This document shows positions 27,190 to 36,392 of a DNA stretch of 64,000 nucleotides, one piece after another. The DNA comes from Pseudomonadota bacterium. GTDB taxonomy: Bacteria; Pseudomonadota; Gammaproteobacteria; Burkholderiales; Burkholderiaceae_B. A model generated the notes under the pieces. That model did no database searches, was not told the origin of the DNA, and worked only from the letters and a program-made list of their open reading frames with translations. The stretch lies in assembly GCA_023423975.1 (NCBI GenBank), contig JAFAEO010000053.1, positions 78,163-142,162 of the forward strand, read 5' to 3'. A program made the position numbers and the translations under genes. Each line of letters starts with the position of its first letter. The first letter of the stretch is position 1.

Positions 27190-29238
27190 GTGGATTTTGA
27201 ATTGCGTCCCAAGGGTAACAAATGCTTTTCTTTTGTAGTGGTGGCCGATACACATATCAATCAGGACGAGGGCACCTCCAGTTCACCCTATGCAACCAAC
27301 GCATTGGCAAATGCGCGCGCTCGCCAGGTGTTCCTGGAAATGGCCGCCATGCCGGAGCAGCCGCAGTTTGTGATTCATCTTGGCGACATCGTCAATCCGG
27401 TTCCTTCTTTGCCGACCTTTGATCAGGCGGTAATGCATTTCAAAGACATTATCAAACCGGTCAAAGTGCCGGTGCACGTGCTGCCGGGCAACCATGATGT
27501 GGGAGACAAGCGCATCGAATGGATGCCGGCCGAACAGGTATGCGATTCTTTCCTGGAAAAATACCGCGCATCGTTTGGAGATGATTTCTTTTCCTTCGAG
27601 CAAGAGGGCTTACGGTTTATCCTGGTTAATTCCTTGCTCATCAATTCTGGCCTTGAAGACGAGAAACGGCAGCAGCAATGGCTGGAACGGCAGTTGGAGG
27701 TTGCCGAGGCCAAAGCACAACGGGTCTTCATGTTCATGCATTACCCGCCCTACATCTATTCGACCCAAGAGAAGGGCAACTACGACAACCTGGACGAGCC
27801 GGGCAGAGGCTGGCTGCTTGGCTTGATGGCCCGGCCCCAGGTCGAGGCCGTATTTGCCGGTCATGTTCACAATTTTTGGTACGACAGGGTAGGCACGTCG
27901 GAGTTTTATATGCTGCCTTCTACTGCCTTCCTGCGTCACGATTTTTCCGAGTTCTTCCGCTGTGCACCTGAAGCAGGCGACGAATTCGGCCGCGGCGACC
28001 TTCAGAAATTCGGCTATGCCATCGTTGACGTCTACGAGACTGGCCACGTGTGTTACTCGGTGCGCAGTAACGGTCGCAGCGCCGAACCGGGGCAGCCATG
28101 CTCCGGCCAACCCATGCCTTACCGGACTCATCCGAAAGTGTCCGGCCTTGCATCAATCGGCGTAGAACTGCGGCATCCATGGGCAGAGAGCGTGCAGATT
28201 ACCTCCACAGGAGGGGTGCAGGAGTTCGGACGTAAATGGGCGCGTAACGACTACCCGTTGCAGGCGTTATGGGAGATGGGGGCGCGTCTGGCCAAAGTGC
28301 CCGATATCGACCTCATCGAAGACGAATCCCGGCAGCGGATGCAAAAATTGGCTGCAGTAGGCCATCACTTCGTTGTGACCTGTGTAGGCATGCCAAAAAA
28401 GAAAGTGCTGCTCGAGGTCAATTTAAAAGATGCGGGTGTCAGCGCATTTGAGGTTAACCTCACGGCGCAGCGTTTTTCGCAAGCGGCAGAAAATCTGGTA
28501 GCCATTCGCCGCGAGCACGGCGTGAAGATTTATTACGCCAAGCTTCTGACTGCAGATCCCTCGCAATATGATGGCACGCATTTTTCCCATGTGGTGCGCG
28601 CCGGCTTTGAACTTGATGAGCTTGATGGACACATTGAGGCCATCACCCAGGCAGTCAAAGATGGCGTGATCGACGGCATTACCGTACGCGTCGATTCAAC
28701 GCAGTGTTTACAGGTGGCTTGCCGCCGTATGCAGGCCTTTCATGATCGCACCGGCGCGCAAATACTGGCGTCGTTAAAGCTTTCGGGGCCAGGCATCGCG
28801 ACCGAGCGGGCAGATGACGCTGCCAATGTTGCCAGTGTCGCGCTTGCGATGGTGTTTGCTGCCAGCACGCGCGGGATTCAGTTTGTCTATGACACTTTTA
28901 TGGATGTCGATCGAGGATATTTCCCGCGACATGCCTTTATCGACCGCCGCTATAACCCGCGTCCCATGGCACGCGCTTTTACAACATTGATGGCAATTCT
29001 GGGTGGCGGACAGGCAGTTCGTGTGGCGGAGGGCAGCGACGAGAAGTGGGCGTTGAGATTCTCGGTGGGGAATGACCTGTACGGGCTGACAGCGGCACAG
29101 ACAGGGGCGACGACGCAACTTCATTTATTGGATGCGAACACTGAAGACACGACCAGCGTGATTGATCTGGCGACGGGTATGCCTGTTTCCTACCAGGGTT
29201 TGCTGCACACCGAAACGACGCAGGCAACCGGGTCGTGA
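27190..29238 (+). CDS. Calcineurin-like metallophosphoesterase with a long C-terminal domain
   Basis: The N-terminal 270 residues form a calcineurin-type dinuclear metallophosphoesterase: Asp20-x-His22 (VVADTHINQ), Asp66 (IHLGDIVNP), Asn101-His102-Asp103 (LPGNHDVG), His in FMHYPPY and the pair in FAGHVHNFW. From about residue 310 to 682 there is a second part of unknown function with ADDAANVASVALAMVFAAST and FPRHAFIDRRYNPRPMARAF; its helix-strand alternation may be a barrel fold. The GTG at 27190 lies seven bases after AAAGGA and is preferred to the TTG at 27184. It leads a two-gene operon with a Bug receptor and is divergent from an IclR regulator. The substrate could be an organic phosphate or phosphodiester; I cannot tell which. 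Confidence 0.82.
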   Translation: MDFELRPKGNKCFSFVVVADTHINQDEGTSSSPYATNALANARARQVFLEMAAMPEQPQFVIHLGDIVNPVPSLPTFDQAVMHFKDIIKPVKVPVHVLPGNHDVGDKRIEWMPAEQVCDSFLEKYRASFGDDFFSFEQEGLRFILVNSLLINSGLEDEKRQQQWLERQLEVAEAKAQRVFMFMHYPPYIYSTQEKGNYDNLDEPGRGWLLGLMARPQVEAVFAGHVHNFWYDRVGTSEFYMLPSTAFLRHDFSEFFRCAPEAGDEFGRGDLQKFGYAIVDVYETGHVCYSVRSNGRSAEPGQPCSGQPMPYRTHPKVSGLASIGVELRHPWAESVQITSTGGVQEFGRKWARNDYPLQALWEMGARLAKVPDIDLIEDESRQRMQKLAAVGHHFVVTCVGMPKKKVLLEVNLKDAGVSAFEVNLTAQRFSQAAENLVAIRREHGVKIYYAKLLTADPSQYDGTHFSHVVRAGFELDELDGHIEAITQAVKDGVIDGITVRVDSTQCLQVACRRMQAFHDRTGAQILASLKLSGPGIATERADDAANVASVALAMVFAASTRGIQFVYDTFMDVDRGYFPRHAFIDRRYNPRPMARAFTTLMAILGGGQAVRVAEGSDEKWALRFSVGNDLYGLTAAQTGATTQLHLLDANTEDTTSVIDLATGMPVSYQGLLHTETTQATGS

Positions 29239-29303
29239 CGCGATCTTGACTTGATGGATTTGACATAAAAATGGCGTGGCGATCCTGCCACAGGAGAAGT
29301 CCT

Positions 29304-30269
29304 ATGAAAGCACGTATCTTGGTAGCAGTGTTATTTTCCCTGTCGGCACTTGGCACTTCTGCAGTGCATGCCGCTTATCCTGAAAAATCCGTCAGGCTGG
29401 TCGTCGGCTACGCGCCAGGTGGCTCTACCGACATTGTGGCCCGGCTGCTTGCAAATGCGTTAAGCGAGAAATGGGGCCAGGCGGTTGTTGTTGAGAACAA
29501 GGCGGGTGCAAGTGGCATGATTGCAACCGAGCAGGTCGTGCGTGCTGCACCTGACGGGTACACCCTGCAGCTTGCGTACACGCCAGAGGTGTCGATCAAC
29601 AAATTGGTATTCAAGGACATTCGGTATGACCCGGCCACGGACCTGACAGCCTTGAATCTCGTTGCCTCGGCGCCCCTGGTCCTGGCTGCAGGCTCAAGCA
29701 AAGGTATTAATTCCATTGAGGGACTGCTTGCTTTGAAAGGAAAGGCGTCTGAACTCACTTACGGATCACCCGGGGTCGGAGGACAACAACATATGGCTGG
29801 CGAAGTATTGCGCAAACTGACAGGTATGCCTTTAGTTCATGTTCCCTATCGAGGAACATCGCTTGCCGTGACCGACCTTGTGGGCGGGCAGATCGACTTA
29901 TTTTTTGCCACCACTCCGCCATTGCTGGGTAACATCCAGGCGGGCAAGATCAAGCCGCTACTTGTCGCAGGAGATAAGCGCGAAGCCCTGCTGCCCGATG
30001 TGCCCACGGCGGTTGAGAAGGGCATGCCGGAACTGCAACTGACCAATTGGTTTGGCTTGTTCGGGCCTAAAGGCCTGCCCGGTGCTGTGAAGGACAGGAT
30101 TAACAAGGACGTCATGGCGATCATGACAAACAAGGCGTTTCAAAACAGCCTGAAGGACAAAGGTTTGACCCCGACACCGCTGTCCCCCGATGCGTTCTCC
30201 AGATTTATTGCAGCTGAAATGATCAAGTACGAAGCGATCGTGCGCGAAACGGGTATCAAGCAACAGTAG
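29304..30269 (+). CDS. Bug-family tripartite tricarboxylate receptor
   Basis: This 321-residue periplasmic receptor starts at an ATG behind a strong AGGAGA site and has a signal peptide ending at VHAAYPEKS. Then come VRLVVGYAPGGSTD, ENKAGASGMIATEQV and PDGYTLQLAY. It lies 65 bases after the metallophosphoesterase gene and is probably in its operon under the IclR regulator. The receptor would bring in the substrate of that operon, again without local TctA/TctB partners. Confidence 0.92.
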   Translation: MKARILVAVLFSLSALGTSAVHAAYPEKSVRLVVGYAPGGSTDIVARLLANALSEKWGQAVVVENKAGASGMIATEQVVRAAPDGYTLQLAYTPEVSINKLVFKDIRYDPATDLTALNLVASAPLVLAAGSSKGINSIEGLLALKGKASELTYGSPGVGGQQHMAGEVLRKLTGMPLVHVPYRGTSLAVTDLVGGQIDLFFATTPPLLGNIQAGKIKPLLVAGDKREALLPDVPTAVEKGMPELQLTNWFGLFGPKGLPGAVKDRINKDVMAIMTNKAFQNSLKDKGLTPTPLSPDAFSRFIAAEMIKYEAIVRETGIKQQ

Positions 30270-30593
30270 GGGTGGCGTGGACAAACAGGTGCTTATATGT
30301 CCTCCCAATGTTGAAAGCCTGATGGCCACCTCTATGTTCCGAGCACAGCGGTCAGACGCGGCCGTGGCCTTTCTTTGCTGTCTGGCGCAAGCTCTTCAGA
30401 CTGACTGGTTGCAATCATTTTGAACCGGTATGTGTAAGACAACGTGACCAGGACAGCGGAGAGTATCGATGGCTGTTGGGTTAATGTTCAGGAAAGCGAG
30501 CGGGACGCAGCTCGAAGAAATGTGCGATGTCTTCCTTGAAGATTGTCTTCGGCCTGCTCTGTCAGTAAGATACTGTGATGTAAAGGAGTGGAT
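30270..30593. other. 324-bp intergenic region before the ABC exporter
   Basis: No gene, repeat or clear terminator is visible. The right end carries the AAGGAG ribosome site (30583-30588) of the ABC exporter gene, and the promoter is presumably just upstream. Confidence 0.5.
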
Positions 30594-33500
30594 ATGTACT
30601 TTGACTATCGTTTGTGGCTGATGACCGCCGGCTTGCGCACCCGTATGGCAGGCGGGGTGCTGCTCGGCCTGCTGGCCTTGCTGGCGGGCATTGCCCGTTA
30701 TGTCTTTCTGGGTCAGTTATTGTCTCGCGTGTTCGATCAACAGCCCTGGCAACAATGGCTGGCGCCGGCGTTGTATGCGATTGCCATGGTGCTGTTGCGC
30801 GTTTGGCTCGATCACCTGCGCACGATTGAGGCTAACCGGTCCGCGGCCAGAATTCAGCTTACTTTGCGTGCAGGACTGTATGATCGGATTGTCGATCTGG
30901 GGCCCGCCTGGCTAGGTAGCCAACGTACCGGTGGTGTCATGTTGAGTGTCATCGATGGTGTCGAGCAATTGCAGACCTTTTTTGGTCGCTATTTACCCCA
31001 GGTCGCCATTTCGCTTATCGCACCCATTGCTATCTTTGCAGTTATTGCGTTCTGGGACGTGCCAACGGCCTCGGTGCTGCTTATTGCGGCGCTTTTCTCG
31101 TTGCTGGCGCCCGCTGCCGTGCATGCCCTGGACCGGCGAGCCAGCCATGAGCGTGCACAGGCACTCAGAGAGTTCGGAGAGGATTTTCTGGATGCCATGC
31201 AGGGTTTGCCTACGCTCAAGGCGTTTGGCCAGGGCAAGAACTTCGGCCTGCGATTGGCGCAGCGGGCACGCCATCTGTCAGACAAGACATTCTGGGTCCT
31301 GTCTGTTAGCGTACTCACACGAGGTATGAGCGATCTGGGTGTAGCCGTGGGAGCTGCGATAGCGATCGCGCTGGGCGCAACCCGTGTGGTGCAAGGCGAG
31401 ATGAGTCTGGAAGCGCTTCTGATTGTATTGATGGCGGGGACCGAAATTTTTCGCCCGCTGCGCGACTTGCGCTCGGTGCTGCATCAGGGGATGCTTGGGC
31501 AATCGGCGGCGGCCAGCATTCACGCACTTAACGGCGCGCGTCGCGTCGATCCTGCATCAGGGCGGGCATTGTCGCCTGCGGATATAGCACCGCGTATCCG
31601 ATTCGAGGACGTGACATTTGCGTATCAGCCCGAGAGGACCGCGCATAGCGGCCTGAGCTTTGACATAGCTGCCGGAGAGCGCATCGGCGTGGTCGGCCCT
31701 AGCGGCGCCGGTAAATCCACTATTGTTCGATTGCTGTTGCGCGAAGTGACACCGCAAAGTGGACATATATACGTGGGAGATTATGACGTCCGTGATCTTT
31801 CCGAAGAGGCATTGCTATCGCGTATTGCATTGGTTAGCCAGGACATTACCTTATTCCATGGCACCCTGGACGCAAATATACGATTGGGCCGCCCCGATGC
31901 GACGCCTGAACAAGTGCGCGCGGCTGCCCGGTCAGCCAATATAGATGCATTTATTATGACGTTGCCTGACGGTTACCAGACGCAGGTAGGGGATCGCGGC
32001 CTCCAATTGTCTGGTGGACAGCGGCAGCGTGTCGGTATCGCCCGTGCGCTGTTGCGGGACGCGCCGATTCTTATCCTGGACGAGGCGCTGTCATCGGTGG
32101 ACTCGCAGAACGAGTTTCTGATCCAGGAGGCGCTGGACCGGCTTATGGTGGGAAGAACCACGCTGATCCTGGCGCACCGTCTAGCCAGTGTAATTAATGC
32201 AGACAGAATTCTGGTGCTGGACCATGGACGGATTGTCGAATCCGGATCCCATCAGGCACTGATGCAGGAAGAGGGCCTTTACTATCAATTGATGCGAGAG
32301 CAGACCGCTGTCAGCCAGATCTCGGGGGAGGCCAGTACGCAAACGGACTCGATACCATCACCAAGCCGTGCCAGCGGTCCCCGGCCACGGTCTCTGGAGG
32401 ACGATGCCGCCAGTGTGGGATGGCGGGAGGTACTGGCTACGCTACTGTCGGTCGTCAAGCCCTGGCGCCTGACGTTGATTGTAACTATCTTGCTTGGTGT
32501 GGCACGTGTCGCCGCCTTTATCGGCGTGGGCGCGTTGAGCGCACTTGTTGTCGCCGCTTTGCGCAATGGACAGCCAACGCAGATGTTGATTATTGCATTG
32601 CTGGTTGTCGCTCCGCTGGCCGCGTTATTTCACTGGCTGGAGTCCTGGCTTGCACACGCAATGGCTTATAAACTGCTGGCCAATATGCGGGTTAATTTGT
32701 ACGACAAGCTTGAACAGCTTGCGCCGGCATATCTGCTGGAACGCCGCTCAGGGGATCTGGTATCCCTGGCCACGCAGGATGTGGAAATGATTGAATACTT
32801 TTATGCCCATACCGTCGCGCCGGCGATTGTTTCGGTACTTGTGCCTGCCACCGTACTCGGATTCCTGGCAATCTATAGCTGGCCGGTCGCATTGGCCCTG
32901 CTGCCTTTTCTTGCCTACGCGCTCTTATCGCCGGTCCGCAACAGACGACGGATCGATGCCCTGGGGGACCAGGCGCGTCAGTCTCTTGGCCAAATGAGTG
33001 CACACCTGACCGATACCATCCAGGGGATGGCCGATCTGACCGCCTTTCAGGCTACCGCACGTCGGCGCAAGCAGTTCTTGGATATTGCCCAATCATACAG
33101 TCACCAAAGGCAAGCCATCTTGAATGACTTATCGGCCCAGAGCGCCTGGTTCGAGTTGGCGATGGGGCTGGGCGGATTGGCGGTTGCCGTTACCGGTGCC
33201 TTGCTGGCCAATGCCGGTGCGCTTGATCCGACCATGGTCCCATTGCTGGTGCTCGTGGCGGTCGCCACGTTTCTGCCCGTATCCGAAATATCACAGGTCA
33301 GTCGCCAGTTGGCTGATACGGTGGCCGCCAGTCGGCGGCTGCATGTGGTGCATCAGGAGCCCGTTCCGGTCAGAAATGGGCCGGCCCGGCTCGTGCCCAC
33401 ACCGCAAGGGCTTTCGATCGACTTCGATAAGGTGGGTTTTCGGTATACGCCGGTCTCGCGCCTTACGCTGGATGCGCTTTCTTTTTCCCTCCGGCCCGGT

Positions 33501-34148
33501 ACGACCACTGCGCTGGTAGGTGCTTCGGGGGCCGGCAAAAGCACGATTGCCAGCCTGCTGTTGCGTTTTTGGGATGTCAGCGAGGGAGCGATCCGTATCG
33601 GCGGCACCGACATTCGCAAACTCGAACTGGATAACCTCAGAGATCATGTCGCCTTGGTTACGCAGGACACCTACCTGTTCAATGACACGCTGGCTGCAAA
33701 CATCCGTCTGGCTCGGCCTGATGCAAGTGAAGCAGAGGTACGCGAAGCGCTGGCGTGCGCAGCGTTATCAACATTCGTCGCATCTCTGCCGCAAGGCCTG
33801 AATACGCTGGTTGGCGAACGCGGCACGCAGTTGTCGGGAGGGCAACGACAACGTATTGCCATCGCGCGTGCTTTTTTAAAAAATGCGCCCATTTTGATAC
33901 TGGACGAGGCTACTTCGCATCTGGATAGCCTGAGTGAAATGCAGGTGCGGGACGCGCTGGTTTTGCTGATGCGCGAGCGCACCACTCTGATCATTGCGCA
34001 CCGGCTGTCCACTATTCGGGAGGCTGATCAGATATTGGTTCTGGACGATGGAAAACTGGTTGAACAAGGCACGCATGATGCATTGCTTACCCAATATGGA
34101 CCTTACGCACGCCTGATCCAGCATCAGGAACAGGGTATTGCCGGGTGA
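30594..34148 (+). CDS. Fused double ABC exporter, CydDC-like
   Basis: This 1184-residue protein contains two complete type IV ABC exporter halves in one chain: membrane domain (about 1-300), nucleotide-binding domain (about 335-570), a linker rich in Ser/Pro, then a second membrane domain (about 610-900) and nucleotide-binding domain (about 935-1180). Both ATP sites are intact: GPSGAGKST with LSGGQRQRVGIARALL and ILILDEALSSVD, and GASGAGKST with LSGGQRQRIAIARAFL and ILILDEATSHLD. The first half recalls CydD in FFGRYLPQVAISLIAP, so it may export thiols such as glutathione or cysteine for cytochrome assembly; other exporters are possible. The ATG at 30594 follows AAGGAG. A small unknown gene comes next. 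Confidence 0.82.
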   Translation: MYFDYRLWLMTAGLRTRMAGGVLLGLLALLAGIARYVFLGQLLSRVFDQQPWQQWLAPALYAIAMVLLRVWLDHLRTIEANRSAARIQLTLRAGLYDRIVDLGPAWLGSQRTGGVMLSVIDGVEQLQTFFGRYLPQVAISLIAPIAIFAVIAFWDVPTASVLLIAALFSLLAPAAVHALDRRASHERAQALREFGEDFLDAMQGLPTLKAFGQGKNFGLRLAQRARHLSDKTFWVLSVSVLTRGMSDLGVAVGAAIAIALGATRVVQGEMSLEALLIVLMAGTEIFRPLRDLRSVLHQGMLGQSAAASIHALNGARRVDPASGRALSPADIAPRIRFEDVTFAYQPERTAHSGLSFDIAAGERIGVVGPSGAGKSTIVRLLLREVTPQSGHIYVGDYDVRDLSEEALLSRIALVSQDITLFHGTLDANIRLGRPDATPEQVRAAARSANIDAFIMTLPDGYQTQVGDRGLQLSGGQRQRVGIARALLRDAPILILDEALSSVDSQNEFLIQEALDRLMVGRTTLILAHRLASVINADRILVLDHGRIVESGSHQALMQEEGLYYQLMREQTAVSQISGEASTQTDSIPSPSRASGPRPRSLEDDAASVGWREVLATLLSVVKPWRLTLIVTILLGVARVAAFIGVGALSALVVAALRNGQPTQMLIIALLVVAPLAALFHWLESWLAHAMAYKLLANMRVNLYDKLEQLAPAYLLERRSGDLVSLATQDVEMIEYFYAHTVAPAIVSVLVPATVLGFLAIYSWPVALALLPFLAYALLSPVRNRRRIDALGDQARQSLGQMSAHLTDTIQGMADLTAFQATARRRKQFLDIAQSYSHQRQAILNDLSAQSAWFELAMGLGGLAVAVTGALLANAGALDPTMVPLLVLVAVATFLPVSEISQVSRQLADTVAASRRLHVVHQEPVPVRNGPARLVPTPQGLSIDFDKVGFRYTPVSRLTLDALSFSLRPGTTTALVGASGAGKSTIASLLLRFWDVSEGAIRIGGTDIRKLELDNLRDHVALVTQDTYLFNDTLAANIRLARPDASEAEVREALACAALSTFVASLPQGLNTLVGERGTQLSGGQRQRIAIARAFLKNAPILILDEATSHLDSLSEMQVRDALVLLMRERTTLIIAHRLSTIREADQILVLDDGKLVEQGTHDALLTQYGPYARLIQHQEQGIAG

Positions 34149-34223
34149 AGCGGGTTGCAGCGTGGCAATGCCTGTTTTGTTGTCATTTGCTAGCAGAGTA
34201 CGGTGAGCGTCTAAGGAGGCGTG

Positions 34224-34844
34224 GTGACCAACAGTTCCGACATTGTTGTCCAGATTCTGTACAAGTGGGACGAGGCCAGTAAGCAGACTGCGAACTTTCG
34301 GCCTGTCAATAGCGTAGCGGCCTTGCTTACCTGGACAGTTTTGCCGCTGCCCATTGACGAGACCGTTCCCGAACCAGTTATGCGGGCGGTGACAGAGGCT
34401 GCGACGACAAGCGGCACGCTCGCCTTTCGGCTGCTTTTTAACGTAGACCTCCCAGAGGGTCTGACGGTGCATCCGGCGCCCCGAGCCTGGTTCCCCAGGA
34501 GAGTCGTGGAGAGCTTGCTGCATTGCTGGCCAGCAACTATTGCGACTGCAATAACTCCTCATGCTGCAGTCGAAATGTTTTTTCAGAATTGGCATTTGCA
34601 GGATCAGGCCGCACTGGTGCTGCGTAGTGATACGCTTTCCCACGAGAGCATGGACCACTTAAGGCGCGCGCGAGACTGGCGCGGTCACGCCTTTCCTGCA
34701 GATGCGCGGGTTTTGATTGCGCCGGCCGTCGATGGAGGGGGTGTCCTGTTCGTAGCTGCGGATGTACACGAGCTTGAGGGGGTCGTGCTTGCGGTAACCG
34801 ATAGGCTGAGCGCTGCGGGGCTGGTAGTAAATATTGAGCATTGA
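34224..34844 (+). CDS. Protein of unknown function downstream of ABC exporter
   Basis: I do not recognise the family. The protein has about 206 residues, is mixed alpha/beta without signal peptide or membrane helix, and has blocks WTVLPLPIDETVP and MDHLRRARDWRGHAFPAD. A strong AAGGAGG site at 34213-34219 precedes two adjacent GTG codons (34221 and 34224); 34224 has the better spacing. It follows the exporter by 75 bases in the same direction and may be co-transcribed with it. Confidence 0.6.
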   Translation: MTNSSDIVVQILYKWDEASKQTANFRPVNSVAALLTWTVLPLPIDETVPEPVMRAVTEAATTSGTLAFRLLFNVDLPEGLTVHPAPRAWFPRRVVESLLHCWPATIATAITPHAAVEMFFQNWHLQDQAALVLRSDTLSHESMDHLRRARDWRGHAFPADARVLIAPAVDGGGVLFVAADVHELEGVVLAVTDRLSAAGLVVNIEH

Positions 34845-35186
34845 ATGGGTGTAGTTTCGAAGATTGACTCTATATCTGGTCGCAGGTCCAAGGCGTCGGC
34901 ATTGCACTGGCCGCCGGGCAATCAGGCCATATCCAATAATCTATGCGTTAAGTCCGATCAAGCTCTACTGCTCATGGCGACGTATTTTTCAGTTCAATTA
35001 AATCGACTATTTAAAATTTAACTTTAATGAGTGAAATTTTTTTTGCTTTTACTTTGCCCTGTCTTTAAACAATAATAAACAGTAACAAAAGGTGGCAACA
35101 TCGCCGTCACACATTTTTTTATGACAGCGCCTTTTGCTTGGATCCGGATTTATTTATTTCAAAAGTAATTCAAGGAGAAGGCAAAG
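34845..35186. other. 342-bp AT-rich intergenic region
   Basis: No gene is seen. The right half is AT-rich with T runs, likely containing the promoter of the Bug pseudogene. A CAAGGAGAAGG ribosome site at 35171-35181 precedes its start. Confidence 0.5.
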
Positions 35187-36179
35187 ATGTGCAAAGCAAG
35201 AAGCGTATTTACATGGCTGATTTTTCGCAGTATCGCCGCCTGTACAAGCTGTTTTCTAATGGGTGCCCCGGCGCTTGCGAGCGACTGGCCAAGCCAGCCG
35301 GTACGCCTGATTTCTCCTTTTCCCGCCGGCGGGACCGCAGATATTCTGTCCCGGTCATTGGGCCAGGAGCTCAGTGAGCAGTGGAAGCAGACGATTGTTG
35401 TGGAAAACAAGGTGGGCGCTGGCGGCGCAGTCGCCGCCTCGCAAGTGGCCAGGGCACGGCCAGATGGATACACCATGTTGATGGTTTCCGGAAGTATGCT
35501 CACGGTAAACCCCAATTTATAAAAGGACCTTCCTTATCGGGTCGGCGATTTCAAAAATGTCAGCATCGTTTCCATTGGTCCATTTGTGGTGGCAACCAAC
35601 AAAAAGGTCTCCGCCAACAATCTTGCAGAGTTGCTTTCTTATATCGGGCAGAACAAGTCGGCTGTCAATTTCGGGTCATCTGGCGTCGGCAGCCAGACGC
35701 ATATGGCATCTGAAATGTTGATGAATGTGACCGGCAGCAAGATGACGCACATCCCTTATAGCGGCGAAACGCTGGCGCTGACAGACCTGATTGCTGGTCA
35801 GATTCAGGTAGTCACCGGAAATCTGGCTGCGCTCATGCCTTTTATAAAGTCCGGTGATGTAAAGGCGATTGCCGTTACCAGCAGCGAACGATCTTCTGCA
35901 CTGGCTGATGTCCCAACGGTAAAAGAGCAAATCAATAAGGAATTTGACGCTCAGGGTTGGTTTGGCGTGGTCGTGCCCAAAGGCACGCCAGATGACATCG
36001 TGCAAAAGATGGAGCAAGGCATCAAAACGGCAATGGCCTCTGAACGCATGCAGAAAAAATTCCAGGATCTTGGGTTGACAGCAGCAGAGCAGGGGCAGGA
36101 GTATATGACGCAAAAGATCACAAATGAATTGGCATCCTGGAAAACAATTATTGCAGAGCAGAAAATCAATCCCAAGTGA
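35187..36179 (+). pseudogene. Bug-family receptor broken by one stop codon
   Basis: The frame encodes a typical Bug receptor: signal peptide ending near ALASDWPS, VRLISPFPAGGTADILS, ENKVGAGGAVAASQV, PDGYTMLMVSGSML and TVNPNL. A TAA at 35520-35522 then interrupts it, and the frame resumes at once with KDLPYRVGDF and continues to 36179. Intact relatives read NPxLYKDLPYDP at this point, so a Tyr codon (TAT or TAC) has become TAA by one substitution. All else, including PYSGETLALTDLIAGQIQ, is intact, suggesting a recent loss. Total length would be 330 residues. The ThDP enzyme downstream may have been its partner. Confidence 0.88.
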
Positions 36180-36392
36180 TTCAGTCAGTCAAAAATAAAT
36201 TGCGAACCTGATAGCAACGCGACGTAAATGAGGATATGACTGATGGCACAATGAACAAAGCATGAGAAATTGAAGAGGGGAGACGCCTTAATAATTGGGT
36301 GCGCGAGACACGATATTTTGGGGGCTCCGGTTTTAAGATGGCCAGCAGTAGTGGGGTCGCCATCGCTAAATTTTATAAAGGTACTTTTGTTT

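Noticed and set aside
33876..34658. Minus-strand open frame of 260 codons across the end of the ABC exporter
   Set aside because: It is opposite to conserved ATPase motifs and has no recognisable domain or ribosome site.
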